Shown: one piece after another, positions 1-16,420 of the stretch
Numbering within the stretch: the first letter of the stretch is position 1
Layout: the number at the start of each line of letters is the position of its first letter
Assembly (NCBI RefSeq): GCF_040712315.1
Contig: NC_134013.1
Coordinates: forward strand, 9,583,001 to 9,647,000
Origin: Castanea sativa
Lineage: Eukaryota; Streptophyta; Magnoliopsida; Fagales; Fagaceae
DNA: 64,000 nt
Reading direction: 5' to 3'
Notes under the pieces: generated by a model
Seen by the model: only the letters and a program-made list of their open reading frames with translations
What the model was told of the DNA's origin: nothing
Database searches by the model: none
Position numbers and translations under genes: made by a program

Positions 1-305
1 AATTGTGTCAATTTGGTCCATAAATTTTTAATACCTTGTCAATTTAGTCCCTGATGTTATCTTTTTTATGAAAATTAATGACGGGTCTAATGGCCAAAAT
101 AAAAAAAATTAATTTCTGTTTGTGTGACATTAAACTTAAATTTTATTTTGGCCGTTTGCCACGTCAACAATTTTCATCTAAGATATAATGGCATGGACTA
201 AATTGACACAATATTAAAAGGTTAGGACCAAATTAACACAATTGAAAGGTTGTGGACTAAATTGAAATATGAAATAAAGGTTAGGGATCAAATATATAGT
301 TTACC
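1..305. repeat. MITE-like repeat with long terminal inverted repeat, left end cut by window
   Basis: The right end (roughly 230-305) reads in reverse complement as GGGTAAACTATATATTTGAT followed by repeated 'AATTTAGTCC' blocks. The same layout, with both ends present, occurs at 57486-57825, so this is a dispersed family with long, degenerate inverted ends. No coding potential. The left boundary is outside the window. Confidence 0.6.
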
Positions 306-586
306 CAAAAAAATACTAGAGAAACGTTTTTTCTAAAAATTAGCACATTCTCTATTTAAATATATCTCATATATGTTTAATACATTTTTTCCTAAAAACT
401 AGCATACACTAAACCGGCAATATATTCTATTCAAATCCTAAATTTTAGTTTTTTAAAAATTCCTTCATGTGTAATCTCATTAACAATAGATAAATTTAAA
501 TTGAAAAATTACATTAAACTTAAAAAAAGAAAAAGAAAAATCACATTGCGTCGACGAAGCAAGTATGATAAGGCTACTAGAATATT

Positions 587-860
587 AAGGATCCGTTTGG
601 ATAGAACTTATTGCTGAAAACTGAAAACTGAAAATACTATAGCAAAATAATTTTTAAATGTGTGAATAATATTGTGGGACCAATTTTTAATATTTTTTTT
701 CTGAATAAAGTGTTTGTGGGTCCCATGAACAGTGCATGAACAGTAACTTTGACTCCTGTACAGTGAATTCATGTGCATGAACACTCCACAAGTATTTATA
801 CTTGTGGAGTGACCATCGCATCAAGGGTGTGCGGTGGTGAAATAAATGCTATAGTTAAAA
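587..860. repeat. Dispersed non-coding repeat (MITE-like) fragments
   Basis: The stretch starting GGATCCGTTTGGATAGAAC, with short internal repeats (CTGAAAACTGAAAA), looks like a common rosid MITE end; that recognition is from memory. The part at about 790-860 (ACAAG...CTTGT inverted repeat, then a 'catcgcatcaagg...gctatagtt' block) recurs in diverged form at about 47497-47560. Boundaries and target duplication could not be fixed. Confidence 0.4.
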
Positions 861-890
861 TCCAATAGATCAAGCAAAGCAAAGGTTAGT

Positions 891-2800
891 TAATATTTAG
901 GCGTAAATGCACTTTTAGTCCTTACATTTTGGCCCTATTTTTATTTTGGTCCTTACATTTTTATTTTACCACTTTTAGTCCTTAAACCAATTAACATGTG
1001 TTATTTTAGTCCTTACCGTCACCCAATTAACAAAAAATGCTGACGTGGCTAACAGAGGGATTAAAATATTATTAAAAAATGCCACATCACCCATGACACA
1101 TCAGCACGTCAGCATTTTAATTAATAAAAAATTAAAAAAAAATAAAAAGCCCAAAAAATAAAAAGCTAGGTCAGAAAATAAATAAAAATTTTAAAATAAA
1201 CATTAATCTAATTTTTTTTTTTTTTACTTTTCATTTTTTTTTCCGTAAGAACCTACATGCTCAAGCCCAGAAAATTTCAAAACCAGACAAATTCACATCT
1301 CGGTGGACTTTTGAATCCTTTGATCTTAATTAATTATTTCTTAATCTAAATGGAGAACACACAAGTAAGAAGAGAAAACAAAATCAAAAGCACATTGCAA
1401 TAACAAAAAACCCAGCTCTAACATTCCAATTTTCAAAAACTTAACAATAACCATTACCCAGCTCTAACATCAACCTCACAAAAACTTAACCTTTTTCCAT
1501 TACCCACATCACAAATAACCAAGAATCCAGCAAACCTAAAAGATCTAAAATACCCACAAGAAAAACAAACCAAAAAACTCATCAATCATCAAATCTCAAA
1601 GGCCAAAATAACCAAGAATCCAAGCTCCAAATCCCCATCACCGAAAAAAAGTTGCTCCGCCGTGGGCGAGATTCCAAAGCACGTCGAGACCAAACCCATC
1701 TTCGAATCCAAACACACCAGCTAAAGAAACCCCACACCCACAAGAACACCCATCGAAGTAATCGCTTGGATTCGAGACTACCCAGATCGGAAAGAAAAAC
1801 CCACTTTGGTTTTGAATGTTAATTCAAACAACCATTCCATTCGAGCGTTGTAGGCGAATGATGTTGCTGAGAATCGAGAGTTTTTGAATGATCTGGAAGA
1901 GGTGGTGGGGAATCTTTGATTAGGGTTAGATTCGGGAGAGGAGTACGGAGAAGGGGAGCCATTGTTGAAGGAGGAGGAGAAAGAAGGAGCGCTAATGGAG
2001 GAAGAGATGTAAGGGCGGAAGGAGCGAGGTTGGAGCTCTGATGGCATCATTTCGGCTCGCCGGAATCAGAGCTAGACTCTGTTTTTGCTTGTGGATGAGA
2101 TTGAAGAAAAGGATCTGAGATGAGTCACGGCTGGCTGCTTCGTTAAGCTTTAGCTCCGGAGAATAGAGTATTTTGGAGTTGGAGATTTGGGAGATTTGGG
2201 AGTAGGGGTTTGGAACTCGATTGCAGAGCCCTAACACAATTCAAACAACAAACCCAGACCCGAGACTAAATTTTTTGGGTTTATTTTGTGTTTGTTTCCT
2301 AAGAAAATATAGGTTTATGGGTTTGTTGGAGATTGGTCTGTTTACCGGGTTTATGGGTTTGATTTGTGAAAATCATGTGGATTAGTGATTTGCTGGAGAA
2401 TTTGGTCTTGAATGGTTGTTTGTTGTTGTTGTTGTTGGGTTTTTTTTTTTTTTTTTAAATTTCTGGGTTGTGTTTTTGTTGTTCTTGTTCAAGGCACTCT
2501 TAGATCTCCATTCATGTGATTTTTTGTTTTTAATTTTTTTCATTTAGTTAAAATTAATAATTTTTTTTAATTTAAATGCTGACGTGGCAATTTTTTAATA
2601 CCAAAATAGAATTTTTAATTATTATTTTAATCCCTCCGTTAGTCACGTCAGCATTTTTTGTTAGTTGGGTGATGGTAAGGACTAAAATAATATGCGTTAA
2701 TTGGTTTAGGGACAAAAAGTGGTAAAATGAAAATGTAGGAACCAAAATAGAAATAGAATCAAAATGTAGGGATTAAAAGTGCATTTACGCCTAATATATA
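891..2800. mobile_element. Mutator-like element (Pack-MULE candidate)
   Basis: The ends are inverted repeats of about 185 bp, beginning GGCGTAAATGCACTTTTA at 900 and finishing with its complement at 2791. They are flanked by near-identical 9-bp sites: TAATATTTA at 891-899 and TAATATATA at 2792-2800 (8 of 9 match). Long inverted ends plus a 9-bp target duplication are the hallmark of Mutator-like elements. There is no transposase, so it is non-autonomous. The interior (about 1250-2480) is less AT-rich and gene-like, including a fragment resembling a host gene start on the minus strand. This combination fits a Pack-MULE. Confidence 0.75.
1840..2237 (-). pseudogene. Captured gene fragment, resembles 5' end of NEF1-like gene
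   Basis: Reading on the minus strand from the ATG at 2050, the peptide starts MMPSELQPRSFRPYI and continues Ser/Pro-rich to SSRSFKNSRFSATSFAYNAR at about 1845. Then it runs into unrelated sequence and ends. This resembles, from memory, the N-terminus of NEF1 (no exine formation 1)-type plastid membrane proteins, which in full are over 1,000 residues with many membrane segments; here only about 70 residues are left. The stretch 2051-2237 would be its 5' leader. It lies inside the Mutator-like element, so it is best read as a captured, non-functional fragment. The family assignment is moderate; the fragment nature is clearer. Confidence 0.5.
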
Positions 2801-3065
2801 TATACAGGCATTTGAGGTGCTTCTCAGTGGTGGTTTCTTTAGAATAGACGAGGCAATTGGCAGTTATCTTTTCTAACCAATTGAATATTTGTTTTTCTCC
2901 TTTAAAATCAATGGCATTTGCTTTAGGAACATTGAATATTTGTCATTCCGTCTATTTTGTGTGTGTTTGTTTCTCAAAAAAAAAAGAAAAAAGAAATCAA
3001 ACCAGTCCAGCAGGTCCAACTATGAACTGAAAGTAAAATCAGTCATATCCTACCTCAAACACCCC

Positions 3066-3096
<31 letters not shown>

Positions 3097-5249
3097 AAAT
3101 AAAAACGAGTTATAATGGTACCTAAATATGTACTTATTATTTTCTCAAAAAAAAAAAGTACTTATAATAGGACTTATTTCTTTCTCAAAAAAAATGTACT
3201 TATTTTTTCTCTTAAAATTATATATGTACTTATTAAAAAAAACCTAAATATGTTTTGATAAGCTCTAACATTTTGATCCTTACAAAAATGAATCCCTTGG
3301 AAGTTGGGACTATATTCTTCTTTTATTTTTCCAACGTTAGACTTCCAGCAAAAGAATTTATCAAAAAAAAAAAATCACATCTTTATTTAAGATCTAAGGA
3401 TTTAATTTCTTATATTACATATGTTAATAATGATATTTTAAAATTATTCAAGATGTGGAAAAAAATTACGTGCACATTACGTGATTAACCTAGTAGGCTT
3501 TGATGAAAAATACTAAATTTACATTAGGCTTTAATAAGAGGTTGTTTTTGTCAAAAATCTAATATTTGGAGAACAATTGTTCAAAAAAAAAAAAATTAAA
3601 GAACTAAATTCCCGTTCAACCTGATGATAGCAATAGTTATCCAAAAAAAAAAGAAGAAGTGATAATAGCAATAAAACAAAAACCAAATAATATGAAAATA
3701 ATAATAATAATACAATACAATGATATTTTCATTGAAACATCACCCTAATTATGGAATTCCTTAAATGAGAAGGTGATATCAGTGTACATAGTGGCAGATT
3801 ATGTGACAATCACGTAGACGATATTATTTTGTGTATCATGTCTTTATTATTTGGTCAAAATTATTTAAGAATATTTTATATATTATTTTTCTCATTTTTA
3901 TGAGTCTATTTTGACTTTAGTCTTTAAAATATAATGAATTAAATTGTAATGTCGTTCTCTTATGCTTAGAAGAATGGTCTAAGCTTATATAAGCTATTTG
4001 GTTGAAATTAATAAATTAGAGAATGTACTTTCAAAAAATTAGCCTTTGGCTTGCGAGAATAAGGATTTTTTATACTTTACCTCTAATCCCTTAGTTGGAT
4101 TTTCTTTGGATGACGAGTTTTTATTCCGAATCTATTTGGTGGAATCCATTAAGCAGTGAACTTATTCAGCCTTGGGTCCTTAGTAAATTTTTTTAGGGTG
4201 GTGATAATTTGCATCTCTATAGTCTTTTGCTTTGATGATGAGCTATTTATCATTTGCATTTTACTAATGTGTGCCCTAAAGGCACATAATAGTATACTAT
4301 TTTTGGAAAAAAAAATTTATTGAGAATTGAAAAAGTTTTGACAATTTTTTCAATTCCCGATAAAATTTTTCTAAAAATTAATGGCTTAAAGCACACATTA
4401 ACCGAACTCTTATCATTTGTATTATTATGTGTTTGGTTTATTTCATCTATCAAAATCATATATCCAATCACCCTACCCCTTTATCTAGTATAGATCAGTA
4501 TCACCAAACTTTTCCGGTATCACATCATCTATCATTTGCATTGAATGAATATGACATGCTAAATCTAAACAACTAGGAACTATTGTGGACCACTTAGGAA
4601 TGAGTTCGTTTCTCTTCTAATTGGAAATAAAATAAAATTTGGGGCCTGTGTGCAGATTTCAGACAAGTGAGTGGTCACTATTTGTACATTTGACATACTA
4701 ATATAATGTTGGTGTTTGGGTTATCAATGAATTAATTTGATATCAACATGAAAGTTCATTCAAACTTTTCAAAGAAAGAGACTTAAAAGAGATTCATAGG
4801 AAAGAGACATAAATTTGAGGGTCATAGATTGGAGTTTGATCCCTTTTAGACAACCGCTTTTCTTTTAAAACTTCCAACGAATTTAATGATTTACATTTTC
4901 ATTTTCTGAAACTTGAAAATCTTTAATAATTTAGTGAGTTTATGGATTTTTCTTTTTCTTTTTCCCCTTTTGGGTTCAAGGTACTGACTTTTTCTTTAAA
5001 GCAGACCTGTAAGATGGGCTTGAGCTCATTGGAATGAAAAGCTCATTTTGATATAGAATGTGCTACCCTGGTCACGTACACTTTTATATAACACAAACGG
5101 TGTAAAGGCCAAGGCCCAAATAAAACCCCTCCCAAGTATTCGTTCTATTTCAGCCACAAGCCCCTAAAACCCTTCAAAACCCTTCACAATTCTCATCAGT
5201 CGTCACCCTTCTGAAACCTCTTTCATCAACTACATCCTTCAGAACTAAA
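2801..5249. other. Gene-poor AT-rich spacer with homopolymer runs
   Basis: No supported gene. It contains a run of 25 C (3062-3086) followed by poly-A, and many A-runs. The short ORFs here are low-complexity. The last 200 bp form the promoter of the first ATPase copy: a TATA-like CTTTTATATAAC lies near 5081-5092, about 160 bp before the start codon. Confidence 0.6.
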
Positions 5250-6661
5250 ATGTTTTGCTCCCCAGAGACCATACGCTCCTCCAAAAGGGCCAAAACCATT
5301 GTATCAGTAGCCACCTCACTCACTGCCTCAGCCCTTCTCTTCCGCGCCATCACCAACAATATCATCCCCACCGCTGTCCACGACTACTTCTCTTCAAACC
5401 TACAGAAACTCTCCACTTGTTTCTCGTCCCAACTCAACCTTGTCATCCATGAGTTTGATGGCCTAATCGCAGACCACATGTTTGAGGCTGCCAATGTTTA
5501 CTTGGGCGAAAAGTTATCGCCTTTAACATCAAGAATTAAGGTTAATAAGTTAGAGAAAGAGAAAGAACTAGAATTGACAGTTGACAAGGATGAAGAATTG
5601 GTGGATTTATACAACGGTGTGAAACTCAACTGGGTTTTGGTATCTTCGCCCATTGAAAGGCCGATTTCAAATACAAGGAGCAATGAAGAAGAAGAGTTTG
5701 CATCATCCGAGATAAGACACTTTGAGCTAAGTTTTCACAAGAAACATAGAGACATGGTGCTGAGATCTTACTTACCCTATATTCTACAGAAAGCAAAAGC
5801 TATAGGAGAAGAAAAGAAGACAGTGAAGCTTCATACCATTGTCTATAATAGTACTGACTATTGGAGCTCGATCAACCTTGACCATCCTGCAACTTTTGAT
5901 ACAATGGCTATGGACCCGGATTTGAAGAAGTTTTTGGTTGAGGATCTCAACAGGTTTATAGGGAGAAAGCAGTATTATAAAAGAGTAGGCAAGCCTTGGA
6001 AAAGAGGCTATTTGTTGCATGGACCACCTGGTACAGGAAAGTCAAGCCTAGTTGCAGCCATGGCTAATTTTCTCAAATTTGATATCTATGATTTGGATTT
6101 AAGGGAGGTTGAGTGCAGTTCAGATCTAAGGCAGTTGTTGATTGGAACAACTAGTTGATCGATATTGGTAATAGAGGACATTGATTGTTTAATCGAGTTG
6201 GATAACAAAGCCATATCTGTAGAGGATGATGATGAGGTAACTCCCTGTTTCTCCATTCACATAATCAAGATGCTTCGTACCAATTTAATATTCTTCCATT
6301 ACAGGTTACACTCTCGGGTCTGTTAAACTTCATCGATGGGTTATGGTCAAGATGTGGAGAGGAGCGAATCATTGTATTCACAACGAATCACGAAGACTGT
6401 CTTGATCCAGCATTGTTGAGGCCTGGTCGTATGGATGTGCACCTTCATATGTCTTATTGCTCGTTTAGCGGATTCAAGACATTAGCTTCTAATTACTTGC
6501 AAATTCAGGAGCACACACTGTTTAGAGACATCAAAGACTTGCTAGAGAAGGTTGAGACAACGCCTGCAGAAGTTACAGAAGAGTTGATGAAAAGTGACAA
6601 AGTAGAAGTCGCCCTACAGGGGCTTATCAAGTTCCTCCAACGCAAAAAAGATGGTAATTAA
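5250..6661 (+). pseudogene. AAA-ATPase (AATP1/HSR4 type), first tandem copy with premature stop
   Basis: Two exons: 5250-6236 and 6305-6661, with a 68-bp GT-AG intron. The frame is continuous except for TGA at 6156-6158 (codon 303). Family members are membrane-anchored mitochondrial or ER ATPases induced by stress. Visible parts are an N-terminal hydrophobic segment (about residues 12-32), the AAA-associated N-terminal domain, Walker A GPPGTGKSS near residue 255, then the stop immediately before Walker B (ILVIEDID). After the stop the frame runs on cleanly through the intron to the second region of homology (FTTNH, LRPGRMD) and the end at 6661. The other copy has AAA (Lys) at the stop position. 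A truncated 302-residue product would lack Walker B, sensor and arginine finger, so it should be inactive. The otherwise clean frame suggests recent loss, or a sequencing/allelic variant. Confidence 0.85.
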
Positions 6662-8040
6662 CTGGGCATCTATTAACCTGGTGGACAAACAATTCACGTT
6701 GAGGGAATTAGTTTGTGGTAGTACTAGCAAAGTGCAAGACCATGCTTCCCCCCCTTCCCCTCTTTTTTTGTTGGAATTTTTAGACAAAACCCCATCAGAA
6801 TGCAAGATAAGATTAGGATTTTTTCTTTCTTTTATTTTGTTGAGAAGATGTCAAGATTAGGATTGATTTAATTCATATCACCACAAAAAAATTTCAATAG
6901 ATTTCTATTATATATAGTTTCTAAACTTTCTATCATAATATGCATGCATGCCATTTCATATGTGATATAATGAAAGTTGAGTTTTAAAAGCGGTAGATGT
7001 GCCACTTACCAAAAAAAAAAAAAGCTGTAATTGTGTCAAATGACTATCTTCCTTATAGACACATGGATACACTCTTAAGAATTAAGATCATTCAATTTAA
7101 ATGAAACTCTATTAAATTAAGTTTGTCATAATCTATATGCAATACGCCCTCAATTTTAAGAAATTTAAAATTTTAAATCATCCAAAAATTCGATTACCAA
7201 ACGTTATGAGAAATTAAAAATATAAATTTATACTATATATAAGAGGATTCCTCTATTTCAACTAGACTTTTATATGGTTCAAAAATTCTCTCATTAATGA
7301 AGGATTCGAAAAGAGAGTTTATAAAATTTAGGATTTTTTTTTCCTTCAAGTTCAAAAAAGAAATTACAGTTCCCGCTTATCTCTAAAGTTTATCATTTTT
7401 ATTTGTTTGAAACATAAACTAATATATTCTTAAATTATAATAGATGCAAATTATTAACCTTTACTCAAAAAAATAAAAAGTCTTTAAGCACACGCATGAG
7501 AGCATGCTCAAAAACTAGTTTAATATATGATAGTTTATTCTAGGTAAAACGACTTTTGTCTAAGTTTCAAAAAATTCAAATTCTACCCCAACTAAAATTC
7601 TATTGCATAAAATTTCAATCAATTTAAAATAAAATGATTATATTAATATGAAAATTTACCATAATTTTGTGTTTAATATAGTATAAATTACACTGTTATT
7701 ATTATTATTATTATTATTATAGATAAAGTAAAACTTATGCACTACATACTTTTGAAAATATAGGATTTAATCTTTTTACTTTTTAAATTTCAATGTATAA
7801 TTTGTTACTTTTTAAAACTTAAGGATTGAATCCATTTAATTTATTTTAAGGCTTTCTTTTAAAGCAATTAGAAATCATTGCCTTTTTGGATAAATTATTC
7901 TGATAAATTCTGATTAAATTAAGTAGGTTATTTTCTTCAAATTTTTTTTTAAAAAAATTTAACTAATTTAATTTTAAAACAACGACTTCCATATGTTTAG
8001 GGTCTCGGCATCTTTTCGGCATACAAGTCAAACTTACATG
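6662..8040. other. Spacer between tandem ATPase copies
   Basis: No gene seen. The first ~300 bp (6662-6970) match the 3' flank of the second copy (9722-9970), so the tandem duplication reached past the stop codon. The remainder is AT-rich, with an (ATT)n microsatellite near 7696-7722. Confidence 0.6.
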
Positions 8041-8043
8041 TTT

Positions 8044-8141
8044 ACCGTTGCTTTCTCAATATACGGCTCACTGAGCGCCACGTCAGGTGTGCACCGCTGC
8101 CTTTTCAATCTACGGCTCACTTAGCGCCACGCCACCGTTCA
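8044..8141 (+). repeat. 49-bp tandem duplication in the promoter of the second ATPase copy
   Basis: Two diverged units of period 49 start at 8044 and 8093. Both contain TACGGCTCACT(G/T)AGCGCCACG; the first has the ACGT core CCACGTCAGG. They lie 170-270 bp upstream of the start codon at 8313. A regulatory role is inferred from position only. Confidence 0.6.
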
Positions 8142-8221
8142 ACAAGTACAGCTTTTATTTTCGATGCATTTTGCGTCACGCCAAAGTTCTAAAGAGTGAA
8201 AGAGGATTCCAGTACTCCCAA

Positions 8222-8245
8222 TATATGCGTATTATATATATATAG
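8222..8245 (+). promoter_or_regulatory. TATA-type promoter element, second ATPase copy
   Basis: An alternating TA run (TATTATATATATATAG at about 8229-8244) lies about 70 bp before the start codon at 8313, a normal distance for a plant TATA box with a short leader. Confidence 0.45.
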
Positions 8246-8312
8246 AAGTAAGGCCCCAAAAGGTCAAAACCTTTCTAAAACCCTTACGTTTCTAAGAACT
8301 CTTCTTAAAAAA

Positions 8313-9721
8313 ATGTACTCACCAGAAACCACCACAGCCTCCTCCAAAATCATTCTATCAGCAGCTACCTCACTCGCTGCTTCTGCCATTCTCTTCCAAA
8401 CCATCAACAACGTCGTCCCCACCTCTGTCCAGGAATACTTCCATTCATGCCTGCAGAGACTCTCCGCTCGTTTATTATCCCAACTCACTGTTGTTGTCCA
8501 AGAGTTTGATGGGCTCATTGCAAACCACATGTTCGAGGCAGCCAACGTTTACTTGGGCGAGAAGCAATCGCCTTTGACATCAAGAATTAAAGTTAATAAG
8601 ATGGAGAAGGAGAGGGAACTGGCAGTGACAATTGACAAGGGCGAAGAACTGGTGGATTTATACAATGGTGTGAAATTCAAGTGGGTTTTGTTGTCTTCGC
8701 GCAATGACAAGCCAGTTTCAAATAGAAGGAGCAATCAACTAGGGTTTGCAGCATCAGAGACCCGACACTTTGAGCTGAGTTTTCACAAGAAGCATAGAGA
8801 CATGGTGCTGAGATATTACTTACCCTATGTTCTAGAGCAAGCAAAAGCAATAAGAGAACAGAGGAAGACAGTGAAGCTTCATACCATTGACTATAATGGT
8901 ACTGACTATTGGAGCTCAATCAACCTTGACCATCCAGCAACTTTTGGTACAATGGCTATGGACCCAGATTTGAAGAATATGTTAATTGAGGATCTTGACA
9001 GGTTTAGAGGGAGAAAGGAATACTATAGGAGAGTCGGGAAGGCCTGGAAACGTGGGTATTTGTTGTATGGACCGCCCGGTACAGGAAAGTCGAGCCTAGT
9101 TGCAGCCATGGCTAATTATCTTAAATTTGATATCTATGACATGGATTTGAAGGAGGTTCAGTGCAATTCTGATCTTAGGCGGTTGTTGATTGGAACAGCT
9201 AGTAAATCTATATTGGTAATAGAGGACATTGATTGTTCAACTGAGATGCAGAATCGGGAATCGAATAACAAAGCCACGTCCTTAGAGGATGAGAAGGTAA
9301 CTCCCTGTTTCTCTATTCACATAATCGAGATGCTTCAAAACAATTTTATATTCATTCCTTACAGGTTTCGCTCTCGGGTCTGTTAAACTTCATTGATGGC
9401 TTGTGGTCAAGCTGTGGACAGGAGCGAATCATTGTATTCACAACGAATCACAAAGACCGCCTTGATCCAGCACTGTTGAGGCCTGGTCGTATGGATGTGC
9501 ACCTTCATATGTCATATTGCTCGTTTAGCGGATTCAAGACATTAGCTTCTAATTACTTGCAAATTCAGGATCACCCACTGTTCAGAGACATCGAAGACTT
9601 GCTAGAGAAGGTTGAGGCAACACCTGCAGAAGTTGCAGGAGAGTTGATGAAAAGTGACACAATAGAAGTTGCCCTACAGGGGCTTATCAAGTTCCTCCAG
9701 AGCAAAAAAGATGGAAATTAA
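8313..9721 (+). CDS. AAA-ATPase of the AATP1/HSR4 (BCS1-like) type, second tandem copy
   Basis: Two exons, 8313-9296 and 9365-9721, with a 68-bp GT-AG intron, give 446 residues. The start at 8313 (MYSPETTT) is chosen over an upstream in-frame ATG at 8196 because it aligns with the start of the first copy and the upstream part lies in the promoter. Order: hydrophobic N-terminal anchor (about 12-32), AAA-associated N-terminal domain, Walker A GPPGTGKSS (253-261), Walker B ILVIEDID (300-307), sensor FTTNH and arginine-finger region LLRPGRMD in exon 2, then the C-terminal lid. All ATPase motifs are intact. Known relatives are stress- and salicylate-induced ATPases on mitochondrial or ER membranes; the exact ortholog cannot be told here. 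It is nearly identical to the first copy, intron included. Confidence 0.93.
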
Positions 9722-10822
9722 CTGGGCATCTAGTAGCCCAGTGGACAAACAATTGAAGTTGAATAATTAGTAATGGGGTAGTTAGCCAAGTGTAAGACAC
9801 TGCCTTTTTTTTCCTCTCCTTTTTGATGGAATTTTTATACAAAACCCCAGTTTGCATTTTAGGGTCAGAATATCATATTAATATTTTGTTTTAATTTATA
9901 TGACCACAAAAAAAATAGCAATAAACTTCTACTATATATAGGTTCTATCATGATAGGCATGCTACAATAGTCTGCATCATATTCATATTGATAAAACAAT
10001 ACCTCGTCAGTGAGATCTCCAGCTCAAATGTCAAAACTGTACCAAACACTATTCACCAAGCAGAGTACAAAACTTGTTTTCTTGGAGGAAAAAAAACAAA
10101 AAACAAAAACAAAACAAAACAAATGGACACATGTTATGGATTTAATTCAGCCAACATACATGATGCAATCCATGTAATCTTCATCTCTCACTTCTGATGG
10201 TAGCTACATATGCATTATAACCTAAGAGATATATACAATGTCTAAAACTAATTTTCCACACCACAGATATGAAGCTTGATCTAACTTACTCCAAAGCTTC
10301 ATTTATACAGACAATACCAACTACATCCGATCTCACTTACCCCAAAGCTTTGTTTATACAGACAATACCAACTGCATCCTCATATTTCCTGTAGCATAAT
10401 TGCTTAAACACAACAGAATGTTTTTATGTTTACTATTTAAAAGTAATGTCAGTTCAGGATTTCTATAATTGACTTAAGACTTCCATTTATGGTCCTTTAC
10501 TAAACATTGATACCATGATGACTCCATTTGAACAAAGCAGCAGAATGATTTTGTTCACACGAAAAATCATCAAGAATCAACACCCATTGGTCACCAAGAA
10601 ATTTTAAGTGCCTTTGCAAGGTACGTTATTGTAAAAATGAAAAAACCTAGAAGCAAACACATATTGGCAAATTTCATATGACTAATTAAGGAAAAAGGTG
10701 CCTCCATAATACAAAAGGCAGGTATAAAAATAATAATGAATCACTAATAATGGGTACCTCAAAAACTGGCTTAGGCTCAGGGAGAAAACTACCCAAAAGC
10801 ACTGTACTACCATTTTAGAGCT
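9722..10822. other. Convergent 3' spacer with a 51-bp tandem repeat
   Basis: This lies between the 3' ends of the ATPase gene (+) and the DHFR-TS gene (-). Two 51-bp units start at 10278 and 10329 (shared core TTATACAGACAATACCAACT). The 3' untranslated regions of both genes must lie here. No further gene is seen. Confidence 0.6.
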
Positions 10823-14989
<4,167 letters not shown>

Positions 14990-15133
14990 CTGTACATGTG
15001 CTGAAAGCTAACCTGATTTAACTCATTTGGTCCTAAAAAGAGAGCCAACACAATGTAAAAATTGAAGCATGAAAATGAAATCGCAGTGTCTTATAATTAA
15101 AGATTAAAGGTTACAGAGTAGAGAGTACAGACC

Positions 15134-15633
15134 TCAAAACGAAATTCGAGAGAGAGAGATTAGGGATTAGCAGAGAGTCGAAGTAGCCGGGAAGCTTTTC
15201 AGATTCAAAAGCAGAGAAAATTGACAAATTTGCTTTTACGCGGTGATGGGGTTGGATAATATGAATCATATGATATCACGGTAAAGAAGAGAGGGAACTT
15301 GCATCAGATCAATTTGTTAGTGAGATGTATCGGGCTTGATAAGCCCAGCTTAATAACGACTGGGCCAGGACTAGTGAAATAAGCCCACGGTGCTTTTTTT
15401 TTTTTTTTCTTGGTTAAAGATAATTTGAATTCTAAATATTTTTATTAGAAACAGTAAATTGCAGCCTTTGTTAATCTTTGAAGTGAGCCTGAAATAAAGT
15501 TGAAAGGAAAAAATTTACCTTCAAATTGGTTTATAGAAGATTTTCTCCAACTCGATGATTGATAAAACCATTCGCGTATATTTTTCGTCATATAACTTAT
15601 TTAATGAATTATATAACTTGTTCAAATAATATA
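15134..15633. other. DHFR-TS upstream region and AT-rich spacer
   Basis: 15134-15300 probably holds the non-coding first exon of DHFR-TS (CT-rich leader in minus-strand sense, donor GAG|GTCTGT at 15133/15132). The rest shows no gene. Confidence 0.5.
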
Positions 15634-16287
15634 TGATGATGCAAAGAAAATCAGTAGGCTGGATGCTTCGGACTTGAAAGGACCACTTGCTCTCTCAACG
15701 GCCTGAAAAAGAAAGAAAAGCGATCAAAGGTGACCGGGGCTGTCGGTCAAGAACCCTCCGATGGCAAAGTTAGTTTTCTCTCTATATTTTTGGAGTTCCA
15801 ACTTTTTGGGAGCAATTATCACATACCTTTGCTTTGTCTGAATAAGCTTTTATATAGTGTTCTAATAGACGGTTATAGCAATTATAACCTCCCCTGGATT
15901 CAAGGAGGCGTAAGTATTTAAAAATAACTTCCATAACCGTTTAGGAGTTATGTACTACAACGGATACCTGGAAGTTACGCGTAAAATGAGGAATTGTCAC
16001 ATTATACTCGGAGATTTTCCTAAGTATGATACCCTTGTCCTAGCATCTCCTTGTCGGGTGTGCTTGGCTCATGAATAGGGGTTGTTCCGTCTACGGACGA
16101 ATTTATTAAGGATGAGATCGCCGACACCCTGGACGAGCGTCTCATCCCTTGGTCACGATGACCTCGTCCTAGTCTCTTCTTCTCCGGACGAGATGGTTAT
16201 AGGTAAGGTTTTCTAGGGTGCTTGCAATACTGTTGGGTCACAGACGACCTCTATGGACGGCTTCAAGGTGAAAATCAGTACCCATCA
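15634..16287 (+). mobile_element. Solo LTR, family A
   Basis: Starts TGATGATG and ends CCCATCA, flanked by the 5-bp duplication ATATA (15629-15633 and 16288-16292). No internal retrotransposon sequence follows. The same family occurs in opposite orientation at 54786-55452, sharing for example AACCCTCCGAT(A/G)GCAAAGTT and many CGTCC/GGACGAG motifs. A lone LTR is the usual product of recombination between the two LTRs of one element. Confidence 0.8.
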
Positions 16288-16420
16288 ATATATATGAATG
16301 GTTTTATGAGTTTTCATGTAATAGTTGGAAGAGATTCCTCAAAATCAGTTTGGAGGAGAACTTTGTTCAAATTAAAATAAATTAATAATTCACTTTATTT
16401 TTCAAATTCATGATCCTTTT

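Noticed and set aside
8196..8312. Upstream in-frame ATG of the second ATPase copy, adding 39 residues
   Set aside because: The added stretch overlaps the TATA region, has no counterpart in the first copy and would precede the normal N-terminal anchor.
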